Below are positions 8,213 to 18,101 of a stretch of DNA of 37,414 bases, in pieces. The notes beneath the pieces were generated by a model. The model worked only from the letters and a program-made list of their open reading frames with translations. It had not been told where the DNA came from and made no database searches. The DNA is from an uncultured Prevotellaceae bacterium (lineage in GTDB: Bacteria > Bacteroidota > Bacteroidia > Bacteroidales > Bacteroidaceae), in contig ONFE01000027.1 in NCBI GenBank assembly GCA_900316985.1, positions 1 through 37,414 of the forward strand. Direction: 5' to 3'. Numbering within the stretch: the first letter of the stretch is position 1; every line of letters starts with the position of its first letter. The translations under genes and the position numbers were made by a program.

Positions 8213-9949
8213 TTAATAGCCTGGGTTCTGCTCCACTTTTGTTTGGTTCTTGTCTAAAGCGTCCTGGGGAAGGGGACGGAGAATCTTGTATTTCCCGTCG
8301 TCACCCTTCATGTCGGATTCGCTCACACCGTCCTCATTATACTTGGTGACGTATTCCACGAGTTTGTGGGTACGTTTCAGATCTGTCCACCTCACATATT
8401 CGCCTGCCATTTCACGAGCGCGCTCATCCAGCAGGAAGTCGATGTCCATTTCACTGTCGGTTACCTTCATTTCCTGTTCAAAGCCTGTTTTGATTGTGCC
8501 AGGACGTTGACGCAATGTGTTGATCATCTTGGCGGCTTCAGCCTTATTGCCTTGCAGGATATATGCCTCGGCTGCAATAAGATAGGCCTCACCTAAACGG
8601 GAGAGAACCACATCGTGAGTGCTGCAGGATGATGAACGGTTTGCAATGGAGTTTGCCGTGTAGTCATCGAATTTCTTGATACAGGGAACTCCTACGTCCA
8701 TCGAGCGACGCTCCCGCCATGTAGCATGAACCTGCGTGGAAGGACCGATACCGGTGTTGTCGAACGTAGTCTTTGTGATTATGGTGTTGGCCTTCTGGTT
8801 GTCAGGATCGTCGGCTTTCCAAGCCTCGATGTCGGCATCTGTTGCCCATGCCGGCACATAGTAGGCCAAAATAGGAGATTTGGGACTGTTGTAATAGTCG
8901 AAATACTGAATGCCTCCTTTTCCTGTACTGGTACCATGGAGTTCAAGCATGAAGGTCTGCTCTAGGCGTCCGTCACCTTTGGTGTACATGTTCATCAGGC
9001 GGAAGAAAGGTGATTCGTTACCGTCAATAGCTTTCGTGTTAGGCATTTCGGCACCACCCAAATAAGAGCCGAATTGTGCCTGCTGGTAACTGCCGTCGGA
9101 ACCAGGATTCTCCATAGATGCGGAACTGAACTGGACAGCCCAGAATATTTCTCCATTCTGCTCATTGTTTATATCAAAAGCGTCTTCAATGGAGAGGGAG
9201 GGCTTTTCTCCGTTGATAGTGGCTACAGCATACTTGGCAGCATTCTGGAAGTCGGTTCCTTGGGCGATGTTCTCTTCTTGTGACTCATAACCCTGACCGT
9301 TCAACCATCCACGGGTCAGATAGGTTTTCGCCAAGAAGAACCTGGCAGCGCGCTTATTGGCACGTCCTTCGTTATCAGTGTCCTTTAGGGATGAACTTCC
9401 CTGCAGGTATTCAAATTCAGAGATAATGAAGTCGTACAGGTCTTTCAGACTGGTACGTTCAAAGTTCATTTGTGCAGATTTGTACATCTCTTGTGAAAGC
9501 GCTACGGGACCGAAGTGCTGCACGGTCATGAAGTAGGCCCACGCCCGTATGAATCGTGCTTCGTCGATATATTGCTTGCGCAGGCTGCTTTCTTCGGTTT
9601 CCTCTCCATAGGCAATAACGCTGTTTGCCAGTTGGATGGTCTTGAAAAGATTAGTATATAATGTCAGCACATTACCTTCTGTGGCAGTGTGGTGATAATA
9701 GTTCATTGCCACGCCCGATGACTTGCCGTCGCCGAAAAGATCGGTACCCGCCGTCAGCGTAAGAGGTGAGGTGTCGTAAATGTTGCGCAGAGAGGCATAC
9801 ATACTGTTAGTAAGACTCTCAAAGCCATTTTTGGTCTGATAGAATCCGTCGGCAGCCACGCTCGATTTGTTGTCTTGCTCCAGGAAATCAGAGCAACTCG
9901 TGGTCATACCAGCCATCAGTACAGCTGTAATAATATATTTCAGTCTCAT
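8213..9949 (-). CDS. SusD/RagB-family outer-membrane glycan-binding lipoprotein
   Basis: A 578-residue surface lipoprotein that partners SusC in glycan capture. A lipoprotein signal ends MAGMTTSC with the acylated cysteine at residue 19, followed by SDFLEQ, the typical SusD start. The C-terminal signature LLDERAREMAGEYVRWTDLK is diagnostic for the RagB/SusD family, and TPR-like helices account for the middle. It begins 13 nt after the susC stop codon and shares its promoter. The ligand is probably a pectic oligosaccharide given the neighbouring GH28, GH43 and CE8 genes; this is inference, since SusD sequence alone does not reveal specificity. Confidence 0.96.
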   Translation of the reverse strand: MRLKYIITAVLMAGMTTSCSDFLEQDNKSSVAADGFYQTKNGFESLTNSMYASLRNIYDTSPLTLTAGTDLFGDGKSSGVAMNYYHHTATEGNVLTLYTNLFKTIQLANSVIAYGEETEESSLRKQYIDEARFIRAWAYFMTVQHFGPVALSQEMYKSAQMNFERTSLKDLYDFIISEFEYLQGSSSLKDTDNEGRANKRAARFFLAKTYLTRGWLNGQGYESQEENIAQGTDFQNAAKYAVATINGEKPSLSIEDAFDINNEQNGEIFWAVQFSSASMENPGSDGSYQQAQFGSYLGGAEMPNTKAIDGNESPFFRLMNMYTKGDGRLEQTFMLELHGTSTGKGGIQYFDYYNSPKSPILAYYVPAWATDADIEAWKADDPDNQKANTIITKTTFDNTGIGPSTQVHATWRERRSMDVGVPCIKKFDDYTANSIANRSSSCSTHDVVLSRLGEAYLIAAEAYILQGNKAEAAKMINTLRQRPGTIKTGFEQEMKVTDSEMDIDFLLDERAREMAGEYVRWTDLKRTHKLVEYVTKYNEDGVSESDMKGDDGKYKILRPLPQDALDKNQTKVEQNPGY

Positions 9950-9962
9950 ATTATTGTCTTTT

Positions 9963-12900
9963 TTAGAATTTCAGATTAACACCAATTTGATAGCTTCTTG
10001 AAGCAGGGCCACCTTCACCTGTGCTAATAGCGGTTGCAGCCCATTCGGGGTCGAAGCCCTTATAGTTCGTGAATGTGAATGGATTCAAGATGTTTACATA
10101 AACACGGAGGTGAGAGATTCCAATCTTTCCAATCCATTTCTTAGGCAGTGTGTAACCCAGAATGATGTTTTTAACCTTAGTAAACGAGTTGTCAACAAAC
10201 CACTGGGAACCAGTCTCGTCTCTTACCCAGAAATCACCACAACCCTTGTTGTTTCCGCCATTGGTGGGGAAGGGCCATGCACCTAAATGTGCTTCTGTAG
10301 TCGTATAGAGTTCACCGTCATCACCCAAAGCCTTGATGCCCGCAGGAACATAGAGATCCATCGACAGGCGCTGCATGCCGCGTTGGCTATAGTCGCAGAA
10401 CTCAGCCATGAAAGGTGAGTAAACCTTACTGCCTTGGCTGGTATAGATCGAGAATGAGAAATCAAAGTTCTTCCAAGTCAATGTGGAATTTATGCTTCCT
10501 GTCCATTTCGGTTCAGCATGACCCTGTACACGGCGGTCAGATGGATCAATGACACCGTCGCCATTAGAATCCTCTACAGCATATTCACCTTCGTGGAACT
10601 TGGTCTTCATATTGGAGTTGGCCGCATAAGCCTTGGCCATCTCTGCCGTGCAGACTCCAATAGGCACATAACCGTAAACTACGTCAATAGGCTCACCGAT
10701 GAACCAACCGTTACCAGTCATGTCTTCTTTACCACCATTTAATTCCAGAATTTCATTCTTGTTGTGAGCGAAGGTAAAGTTAGTGGTCCAGGTGAGGTCC
10801 TTTGTCTGGATATTCACGGTGTTCAACTGAATCTCTATTCCTTTGTTGCGTACCTTACCGACGTTACCCCAAATGGCACCTGTAGAAGAACCCATTTCCA
10901 GTGGTGTCTCCATTTCCATGAGCAAATCCTTGGAGGTACGAGAATAGAAATCGATGCTACCATTGATGCGGTTGTTGAAGAATCCGAAATCTAGGCCAAC
11001 ATCAAACTCAGTGGTCTTCTCCCATGTCAGGGCACTGTTGGCCAATTCGTATCCGTAGCCATTGGCAACGGTTCCACCGAAGTTATAATAATACTTTGTG
11101 TTAGCCAACAATTGGGTCTGATAAGCACCTACGGCTGCATTGTTACCTGTGATACCAAAACTCAGACGCAGCTTCAGGTTGCTCAGCCAGTTACGGGTCT
11201 TCTCCATGAAACTCTCTTCAGAGATGCGCCATGCAGCCGCAGCTGAAGGGAACATACCCCAACGGTTATCTTTCTGGAATTTTGAACTGCCATCCCAACG
11301 GGAAGATACCGTCAGATAATAGCGACTCTTGTAGTCGTAATTCAGACGGGCTACATACGAGAGCATCTTGATGCTCTCATAGTAACTACTCTTGTTTTCT
11401 ACATTTGCTGCTGATCCCATGTTGTACCAGTCAACATCGAAAGGCATATCTGTAACGTTCAGGCTTTTCTGGTTAAGTTTCTGCTCGTAAACACTGATCA
11501 ACCCCAGGGCATTCAGGGTATGGTCGCCCCATGACTTGATATAATTGGCCTGTGTGTCCCAGGTGTAAGAGAAAAACTCATTGTCTGTGGTGATGGCCTG
11601 GTTAGTCTTGTTGTAACGGGCTTGTGACTTGCTTCCGTTGAACTGTCCACGCTCACGTTTATTGTACATGGGAGAGAATGTGGTCTTTAGAATAATTTCC
11701 TTAATAGGTGAATACTGCAGATAGATATTAGCCATTGCATCATAGTAACGGGTGTTGTCCTTCGTGTTCTCTCGGTCCAAAATGGGGTTGATGGTCGAGG
11801 TCGGGCCACCACCGTTGGGATAGATGGCGGCATCTTTACCCGGTTGCTCGATGGGCTGTCCAACGTTTTCACCTTCCCAATAGCGTGCACTCATCACAGG
11901 TGACATACGGAAGCCATTAAGGATGGCGTTAGCAGAACCACTCCGCTTGTCGGCAGTTGCCAAGTTGACAGAAGCACCTGTTGCCCAATGGTCATTGATC
12001 TTGTGGTCAACAGCAGCCTTCAGGTTCCAACGCTCATAGTTGTCATAGAGAACGCCTGTCTCTTCCTGGTAACCTAAGCCAACACGATAACTTAGGTTCT
12101 TGCCTGCACCAGTGATGTTGACAAAGTGGTTTTGCTCATGTCCTTTACGAGTCACTTCGTCCACCCAGTCGGTATAGTCGTTATTCTTGAATTCATCCAT
12201 CCAGCGAGGACTCCAGTTACACCACACCAATTTGTAGTTGGCATCTGTTAGTTCCCAGTCCGTCGTACCATCAGCATTCAGTTTTGTATTAGCATAATAA
12301 CGGAAAGTACGCCATTTCATCCATTCATTTCCCGACATGAATTCTGGCATGTTGGCAGTTGACTTAAAGCCATAGTAGCCGTCATAACTGACTGTTGCTT
12401 TCATCTCGCCGCCCATCTCTGCACCTTTCTTCGTCGTGATCATCAGCACACCGTTAGTGGCTCGTGAACCGTAGATGGCTGTGGAAGAAGCATCTTTCAG
12501 AACGTCCACCTTCTCGATATCCATTGGATTCAGGAAATCCATATTGTCGCAAACAACACCGTCAATGACGTAGAGAGGCTGACCACCTTGCAGTGAACTC
12601 TTACCACGGATCTGCATGGTGAAACTGTCGCCAGCACGGCTGGACGACTGGGTGATGTTTACACCAGCCACGGAACCTTGCAGACCTCCAGCCAGGTTTG
12701 TGGAACCAGCGGAAACAATCTTATCGCTCTGAACGCTACCTACAGAACCGGTCAAGTCTGATTTTTTCACAACACCATAACCCACTACCACGAGTTCATC
12801 GAGTGACTGGGCATCTTCTCTCATTACGATGTTGAAACTTGTACTTTCGCCTACCTTGATAGATTGTTCTTGGTAGCCTACGTAAGTGACTTTGAGAACA

Positions 12901-13106
12901 TCAGATGGAGTAGCGTTGGAAATGGAGAAACGACCGTCCATGTCAGTCACGGCACCCGTTGTTCCATTAATCATTACGCTCACACCAATCATCGGTTCTC
13001 CACTTGTGTCTTTCACTGTACCCGTGATTGTCTTTTGTGCAAAAGCAGCAAAGCAAATCAAGCACAGCAAGGATGCCATGAAGGCTCTTCTGATTTGTTG
13101 ATTCAT
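9963..13106 (-). CDS. SusC/RagA-family TonB-dependent outer-membrane transporter
   Basis: A 1047-residue outer-membrane importer of oligosaccharides, energised by TonB-ExbBD. In order: signal peptide (residues 1-23, ending AAFAQ); a carboxypeptidase-regulatory-like domain (about 26-105, TITGTVKDTSGEPMIGVSV); the SusC hallmark LDELVVVGYGVVKKSDLTGS; a plug domain (about 115-235, with PLYVIDGV and VLKDASSTAIYGSRATNGV); then a 22-strand barrel ending in a terminal aromatic (YQIGVNLKF). Full length for the family. It is the first gene after the consensus promoter at 13200-13230 and pairs with the SusD gene 13 nt downstream. No anti-sigma/ECF or hybrid two-component regulator is encoded nearby, so regulation of this locus must be in trans. 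Confidence 0.97.
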   Translation of the reverse strand: MNQQIRRAFMASLLCLICFAAFAQKTITGTVKDTSGEPMIGVSVMINGTTGAVTDMDGRFSISNATPSDVLKVTYVGYQEQSIKVGESTSFNIVMREDAQSLDELVVVGYGVVKKSDLTGSVGSVQSDKIVSAGSTNLAGGLQGSVAGVNITQSSSRAGDSFTMQIRGKSSLQGGQPLYVIDGVVCDNMDFLNPMDIEKVDVLKDASSTAIYGSRATNGVLMITTKKGAEMGGEMKATVSYDGYYGFKSTANMPEFMSGNEWMKWRTFRYYANTKLNADGTTDWELTDANYKLVWCNWSPRWMDEFKNNDYTDWVDEVTRKGHEQNHFVNITGAGKNLSYRVGLGYQEETGVLYDNYERWNLKAAVDHKINDHWATGASVNLATADKRSGSANAILNGFRMSPVMSARYWEGENVGQPIEQPGKDAAIYPNGGGPTSTINPILDRENTKDNTRYYDAMANIYLQYSPIKEIILKTTFSPMYNKRERGQFNGSKSQARYNKTNQAITTDNEFFSYTWDTQANYIKSWGDHTLNALGLISVYEQKLNQKSLNVTDMPFDVDWYNMGSAANVENKSSYYESIKMLSYVARLNYDYKSRYYLTVSSRWDGSSKFQKDNRWGMFPSAAAAWRISEESFMEKTRNWLSNLKLRLSFGITGNNAAVGAYQTQLLANTKYYYNFGGTVANGYGYELANSALTWEKTTEFDVGLDFGFFNNRINGSIDFYSRTSKDLLMEMETPLEMGSSTGAIWGNVGKVRNKGIEIQLNTVNIQTKDLTWTTNFTFAHNKNEILELNGGKEDMTGNGWFIGEPIDVVYGYVPIGVCTAEMAKAYAANSNMKTKFHEGEYAVEDSNGDGVIDPSDRRVQGHAEPKWTGSINSTLTWKNFDFSFSIYTSQGSKVYSPFMAEFCDYSQRGMQRLSMDLYVPAGIKALGDDGELYTTTEAHLGAWPFPTNGGNNKGCGDFWVRDETGSQWFVDNSFTKVKNIILGYTLPKKWIGKIGISHLRVYVNILNPFTFTNYKGFDPEWAATAISTGEGGPASRSYQIGVNLKF

Positions 13107-13199
13107 AAATGTTTGTTTTAGTTATACTTAGGGTTTGTTAATATGGTATAGTTTGTTTAAAAGAAATGTGACTCACGTAACATTATCTGTTTTCTTGTG

Positions 13200-13230
13200 C
13201 AAAATTACAACAAAATAGCAGAAATACAAA
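13200..13230 (-). promoter_or_regulatory. Consensus Bacteroidota promoter of susCD
   Basis: On the minus strand TTTG (13227-13230) is followed by a 19-nt spacer and TAATTTTG (13200-13207), a full match to TTTG-N19-TAnnTTTG. The predicted start near 13193 gives a leader of roughly 85 nt before the susC ATG. Confidence 0.8.
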
Positions 13231-13333
13231 TTAATTCGCATTTTTTTATCGATTCTTCCATAAAAAACCTCCGAAAAATTGTAAAAAAACAATCTATGGC
13301 GGTCAAATATTTGTTAACAAAAGATGTAATGTA

Positions 13334-14317
13334 TTAGGGGTTCCAGTCGCCCATGACGGCCTGGAGGGTGATTTGCTGTACTTCTTTTTTCGTGAGTTGG
13401 CGAGCCCATGACACGCGGGCTTTGGCATTGGCTCCGGGGCCTGTGCTGCCATACTCGGCATAGCGGGCTGTCTTTTCGTTTTCGGGATTGCGCCAGTTTT
13501 CCCATCCTTGGGGTACAATGTGGCTGCCCATCTCTGTATTTATATATAAGGTATAGGCGTATGGTCGCCATGGACGGCCCAGAAATACCTTGTTGGCTCC
13601 ATCGGCAGCGATGAGCTTGCATTTGTTGAAGATGTAACCATACTTCACGTCCTTGGGCGTGGAGGCGGCAGTGATGTAGGAGTTTGTCTTGCTCAGGATG
13701 GTGCACTGCTCGAACCAACAGGTAGAGGGGCCGAAGATAAAGTCGGTAGTGCCTTCGATGTAGCAGTGGTCGAAATAGCAACGGGTGTTGCCTACGCCGG
13801 TATAGACAGTGTCCTGATTGCCGAGGAAACGGCATCCGATGAACATCAGGCGGTCGCCTTCGGTATGTAGGGCTACGGCTTGTCCGAGGCGAGCGGCATT
13901 GTTTTCGATGGTGATGTTCTTGAAGGTGATGTCCTGTCCTTCTATCTTGACTGTATAAGTACGGAAGGTTCCCATGCCTTGCGTCTGGCCAGTGGCTTCC
14001 TGACCAATCTTGGGAATCTGGATGTTGGCATGGTCATCATAGGTGATGATGGTATTCTCTGCGTCTTCTCCGCATATCTCAATGTTGGTGAGCCATGAGG
14101 GGATGATGATTTTCTCCTTATAGACTCCTTTTTTTACGAAGATGACCTTGTGGTACTCCATAAAGGCACGGCAAACTTCGACGGCTTCATTGACCGTGCG
14201 GAATTCTCCGGTGCCATCACGTGCCACGAAGAGAGTGTCGGGGTTGTCGTACTTGTTAGCAGCTCTCGTTCCTATTGCCAGGAGGAGCATTGTTGTGATT
14301 AGCAGTAGTTTGTTCAT
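13334..14317 (-). CDS. Secreted pectin methylesterase (CE8)
   Basis: A 327-residue beta-helix esterase removing methyl groups from homogalacturonan so that GH28 enzymes can act. Signal peptide MNKLLLITTMLLLAIGTRAA. CE8 active-site elements are all present: oxyanion-stabilising Q146 (LGQAVAL) and a second glutamine Q168 next to general acid D169 (GNQDTVY), nucleophile D192 (GTTDFIFG) and substrate-binding R248 (LGRPWRPY). Length is typical of a single-domain enzyme. It starts 10 nt after the rel stop codon with no visible promoter, so it is probably transcribed from the rel operon rather than from the susCD promoter, which points the same way but lies downstream of it. Confidence 0.95.
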   Translation of the reverse strand: MNKLLLITTMLLLAIGTRAANKYDNPDTLFVARDGTGEFRTVNEAVEVCRAFMEYHKVIFVKKGVYKEKIIIPSWLTNIEICGEDAENTIITYDDHANIQIPKIGQEATGQTQGMGTFRTYTVKIEGQDITFKNITIENNAARLGQAVALHTEGDRLMFIGCRFLGNQDTVYTGVGNTRCYFDHCYIEGTTDFIFGPSTCWFEQCTILSKTNSYITAASTPKDVKYGYIFNKCKLIAADGANKVFLGRPWRPYAYTLYINTEMGSHIVPQGWENWRNPENEKTARYAEYGSTGPGANAKARVSWARQLTKKEVQQITLQAVMGDWNP

Positions 14318-14327
14318 AGGTGTATGA

Positions 14328-16607
14328 TTAAATGATTTGTTTGATATCCTGCAGGCCGTTCACTTGCTTGAGGTTTTCCACGATGGTGGCCACGTCTTGG
14401 CGGTCGTGGATGCGGAGCTCGATGGTGCCGTCGAAGATGCCTTGGTCACATTGGATGGTAACGCGGTGGATATTGACGTTCATCTGTGCGGAGATAATCT
14501 GGGTGACTTCGAGCAGCAGTCCGATGCGGTCGATGCCCGTGATTTGAATGGTGGCATCGAAGAAGAGCTGCTTGTGCATGTCCCACTTGGCATCGAGGAT
14601 CCGTTTGCCATAAGTAGATTTCAGCTTGGACGCTACAGGACAGTTGCGCTTGTGGATTTCGATGCGGTTGCGTCCGTCGATGAATCCCAGGGCATCATCA
14701 CCGGGGATGGGGTGGCAGCATGAAGGGAAGATGAACTGCGAGATATTGTTCTCGTTGATATAGACGGGCTTCTTGCGGTTGAAGTCTTTGTCAACGGTGA
14801 TATAACTCTGCTGGCGGTCCTTGCTGTCCTCCTTGTCTTTCTTCTTGCCGACGAAAGGCACATAGCGGCGCCATCCCTTCGACTGGTTATCGTCTTTTTG
14901 GCTTTTCCCGTGAATCTCGTCGATATCCTTTTCGCCGAGGATGATGTTTTTCAGGCCGATGGCCAGGAAAAGGTCTTCATGCTTGGGCGTCTCATGGATT
15001 TCGCATAGTTTGTCGAGCACGGAGGTGGTCATCTCCATATCGTTTCGGCTGAGGAAATCTTGCAGGATTTTCTCACCTTGTTTCTGCGTCTCACGGCTGT
15101 CACGGCGCAGGATAGCCTGTATCTTTCCCTTGGCTTTGGCCGTGCTTACGAAATTGACCCACGAAGGCTGCACATGCTGGGAGTTACTGGTGAGAATCTC
15201 CACTTGGTCGCCACTTTCCAGTTTGTGGCTAAGGGGTACCAGCTTGTGGTTCACCTTGGCACCGATACAATGGCTACCTAGGAAGGTGTGAATCTGGAAA
15301 GCAAAGTCGAGAGCCGTACAACCTGCCGGCATCGTCTTAATCTCACCCTTCGGTGTGAAAACGAATATTTCAGAGGCAAAGAGGTTGAGTTTGATGGCGT
15401 CGAGGAAATCCATGGCATCGGGCTGCGGGTCGTCGAGAATTTCCTTGATGGTGGATAGCCAGTCGCCCAGCTCTCCTTCATCCTCGGCAATTTCCTCACC
15501 TTCTTTGTATTTCCAGTGGGCAGCAAATCCCTGTTCTGCCACTTCATCCATACGCTCCGAGCGTATCTGAACTTCTATCCAACGGCCCTCTCCCGACATC
15601 AACGTGACATGGAGTGCTTGATAGCCGTTGGCTTTGGGGTGGTTCAGCCATTCCCTCAAACGGTCAGGATGGCTCTTGTAAATCTTGGTGAGTGCTACGT
15701 AAATGTCAAAACACTCGTTGATTTCATCTGCTTCCTGCGTTGGCGTAAATATGATGCGTACGGCCAGAATGTCGTAGATCTGATCGAAGGTGACATGTTT
15801 GGTCTGCATCTTGTTCCAGATGGAATAGGGACTTTTCACGCGCTTGATGATGCGGTGCTTGAGCCCCATTTCGTTGAGTGCCTCCTCGATGGGGGAGATG
15901 AAATTGGCAAAGAGTTCATCACGCTTGCCTGCTGTCTCGGCCAGCTGCGATTCTATACGGGCATATTCCTCGGGATGTTCAAAGCGGAAGGACAGGTTCT
16001 CCAGTTCGGATTTTATTTTATTGAGTCCTAGACGGTTAGCCAGAGGCGCGTAAATATAGAGCGTCTCTCCGGCTATCTTGTATTGCTTGTTTGCCGGTTG
16101 GGAAGCCAATGTGCGCATGTTGTGAAGACGGTCGCAGATCTTGATGAGAATCACGCGGATGTCATCACTCATGGTGAGCAGCAGTTTCTTGAAATTCTCT
16201 GCCTGTGCAGAAGCCTGTTCACCAAAGATACCACCGGAGATTTTCGTCAGGCCATCAACAATCTGTGCTATTTTGGGTCCGAAGATGTTGGAAATATCTT
16301 CCACGGTGTAGTCGGTGTCCTCCACCACATCGTGGAGCAGTGCAGAACAAATACTCGTAGAACCAAGTCCCATCTCCTCGCTGGCTATCAGAGCCACAGC
16401 GATGGGGTGCATGATGTATGGCTCACCGGAAAGACGCTTGACGCCTTTATGAGCTTGTCGTGCAAAGTTAAAAGCCTTGGTGATGATGTCCACCTTCTTG
16501 CGATGGCGGGAAGCCAGATAACTGTTAAGCAGTCTTTGGAAGGCTTCATCAACCATCTTTTCACCAGCCAGTTCTTCGGCGGTAACTTGATTCTTCTGCT
16601 CGTCCAT
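14328..16607 (-). CDS. rel: Bifunctional (p)ppGpp synthetase/hydrolase (RelA/SpoT)
   Basis: A 759-residue long RSH protein controlling the stringent-response alarmone. The N-terminal HD hydrolase domain is intact: H67, H92-D93 and E96-D97 (LLHDVVEDTDY) plus D159 (ICDRLHNMRT). The synthetase domain is also intact: D279 (YDILAVRII), HPKANGYQALHVTL, and E345 in WIEVQIRS. A TGS domain follows at about 405-465 (EIFVFTPKGEIKTMPAG), and an ACT domain lies at about 685-759 (IQITGIDRIGLLLEVTQII). Both activities are therefore predicted. It lies 35 nt downstream of the lytic transglycosylase and 10 nt upstream of the pectin esterase, on the same strand. Confidence 0.97.
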   Translation of the reverse strand: MDEQKNQVTAEELAGEKMVDEAFQRLLNSYLASRHRKKVDIITKAFNFARQAHKGVKRLSGEPYIMHPIAVALIASEEMGLGSTSICSALLHDVVEDTDYTVEDISNIFGPKIAQIVDGLTKISGGIFGEQASAQAENFKKLLLTMSDDIRVILIKICDRLHNMRTLASQPANKQYKIAGETLYIYAPLANRLGLNKIKSELENLSFRFEHPEEYARIESQLAETAGKRDELFANFISPIEEALNEMGLKHRIIKRVKSPYSIWNKMQTKHVTFDQIYDILAVRIIFTPTQEADEINECFDIYVALTKIYKSHPDRLREWLNHPKANGYQALHVTLMSGEGRWIEVQIRSERMDEVAEQGFAAHWKYKEGEEIAEDEGELGDWLSTIKEILDDPQPDAMDFLDAIKLNLFASEIFVFTPKGEIKTMPAGCTALDFAFQIHTFLGSHCIGAKVNHKLVPLSHKLESGDQVEILTSNSQHVQPSWVNFVSTAKAKGKIQAILRRDSRETQKQGEKILQDFLSRNDMEMTTSVLDKLCEIHETPKHEDLFLAIGLKNIILGEKDIDEIHGKSQKDDNQSKGWRRYVPFVGKKKDKEDSKDRQQSYITVDKDFNRKKPVYINENNISQFIFPSCCHPIPGDDALGFIDGRNRIEIHKRNCPVASKLKSTYGKRILDAKWDMHKQLFFDATIQITGIDRIGLLLEVTQIISAQMNVNIHRVTIQCDQGIFDGTIELRIHDRQDVATIVENLKQVNGLQDIKQII

Positions 16608-16642
16608 AGTTTCAACCTTAACGATAACCCTTGTTTTGCAGG

Positions 16643-18055
16643 CTATTTTACGCGGAGTTTCTTACCTGCACGGATATTGCTGCCCTTGATGCCGTTGAGT
16701 TTACGCAATTTGTCAACGGTGGTGTGGTTCTTGCGGGCAATCTGTGAGAGTGTCTGTCCTTCCTTGATGGTAACATTCTGCTCCCTGACCTTACGCTCTT
16801 TGCGCCCCTTGCGGCCTTTGACAACTCTTTCTTGGCGATTATGTCCACGGCGGTCATGGCGGTAAAAACTTCTGCGGCTGCTATAGCTGGGAGCTGCACT
16901 GCGTGCCACTTCAGGCTGAGCGTCACTGACGAAGACCTCTGCACGTCTTGAGAGCAGTTGGTCTGCATTATAGACATACACGGAGTCCTCGTTGTCAATA
17001 AATGTATTGATGGCTGCATCAGGCAGACGGATAGCCGATGGTTCGGTACTGCCGTTCACAATGTCACGGCGGTACTGGGGATTCAGCGTGCGGAGTTCCT
17101 CTAGACTGAGGTCACAAATGGCAGCAACCTGTTTGAGATGAACATCACGGTTTACGATAATGGTATCCGACTTAGCCGGTAACTGTGTGCGCATCGGACA
17201 AATGTTGTGCTCGCAGTAATAATTCATGATATAATTGGCGGCAATGAAGGCAGGCACATAACCGCGTGTCTCTCGTGGTAGATAAGGGTAAATCTTCCAA
17301 TAGTCGCGCTCGCCTCCAGCACGGTGGATGGCGCGGTTGATGTTCTCTGGCCCGCAGTTGTAGGCGGCAATCACAAGATTCCAGTCACCGAAAATCTTGT
17401 AGAGGTCACTCAGATAGTGGGCTGCTGCATAGGAAGCCTTGATAGGGTCGCGACGCTCATCGACCAATGAGTTTACCTTCAGACCGTAGCTTTTTCCTGT
17501 AGCCAGCATAAATTGCCAGAGTCCGGTGGCTCCCACACGAGAAATGGCGTTAGGGTTTAGACCGGATTCGATAACCGGCAAGTAGCGCAGTTCGAGTGGC
17601 ATATTGTATGCCTCGAGGGCCTGCTCAAAGATCGGCATATAGAAATTGCTGGCACCTAGCCAGTAGCCTACAGCCCGTCGCATACGCGACGCATAGCGGT
17701 CGATAAACTTACGGACTACCTGATTGTATGGCATTTCCATGATGTTGGGCATACGTCTCAGACGGTCGATATAGGTGGCATCCGAAAATTCCGGATTCTC
17801 ATCGCGGTAGTTGCAGTTGGCATCTGGCGTGAGATACATCTGTGAATAATAGAGGCTCAGCAGAGAGTCTACTTCGTGGGTGAGTCCTTCAGGAACGTCA
17901 ATCACTTCTTGTGTTCCGTCGTCTTCAAGCACTGTGATTTCGTCATTCTCAATTTGTGCCGATACTGAAAATGGCATGCAGGCGAGAAGGCCGCATGGCA
18001 AAAGGCGCTTCAGAAAAACGCCTATTCGTTCTATTCTATTCTTGTATATCATCAT
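16643..18055 (-). CDS. MltD-like lytic transglycosylase with LysM domain
   Basis: A 470-residue exported murein hydrolase cleaving peptidoglycan glycan strands to 1,6-anhydro ends. An N-terminal secretion segment covers about residues 13-34 (ending FSVSA). The SLT domain covers about 140-265, with catalytic E163 in LPVIESGLNPNAIS, then GATGLWQFM and AAYNCGPENINRAI. A basic linker (about 395-430, RRGHNRQERVVKGRKGRKER) leads to one C-terminal LysM domain (VTIKEGQTLSQIARKN, ending AGKKLRVK) that binds peptidoglycan. It sits between the DUF5683 gene and rel in what looks like one operon. Only one C-terminal LysM is obvious; E. coli MltD has two. Confidence 0.93.
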   Translation of the reverse strand: MMIYKNRIERIGVFLKRLLPCGLLACMPFSVSAQIENDEITVLEDDGTQEVIDVPEGLTHEVDSLLSLYYSQMYLTPDANCNYRDENPEFSDATYIDRLRRMPNIMEMPYNQVVRKFIDRYASRMRRAVGYWLGASNFYMPIFEQALEAYNMPLELRYLPVIESGLNPNAISRVGATGLWQFMLATGKSYGLKVNSLVDERRDPIKASYAAAHYLSDLYKIFGDWNLVIAAYNCGPENINRAIHRAGGERDYWKIYPYLPRETRGYVPAFIAANYIMNYYCEHNICPMRTQLPAKSDTIIVNRDVHLKQVAAICDLSLEELRTLNPQYRRDIVNGSTEPSAIRLPDAAINTFIDNEDSVYVYNADQLLSRRAEVFVSDAQPEVARSAAPSYSSRRSFYRHDRRGHNRQERVVKGRKGRKERKVREQNVTIKEGQTLSQIARKNHTTVDKLRKLNGIKGSNIRAGKKLRVK

Positions 18056-18101
18056 TCTTTGATTGGTTACATTATTTGGTAAAAGGCAATGGCTGCCGAG
18101 G

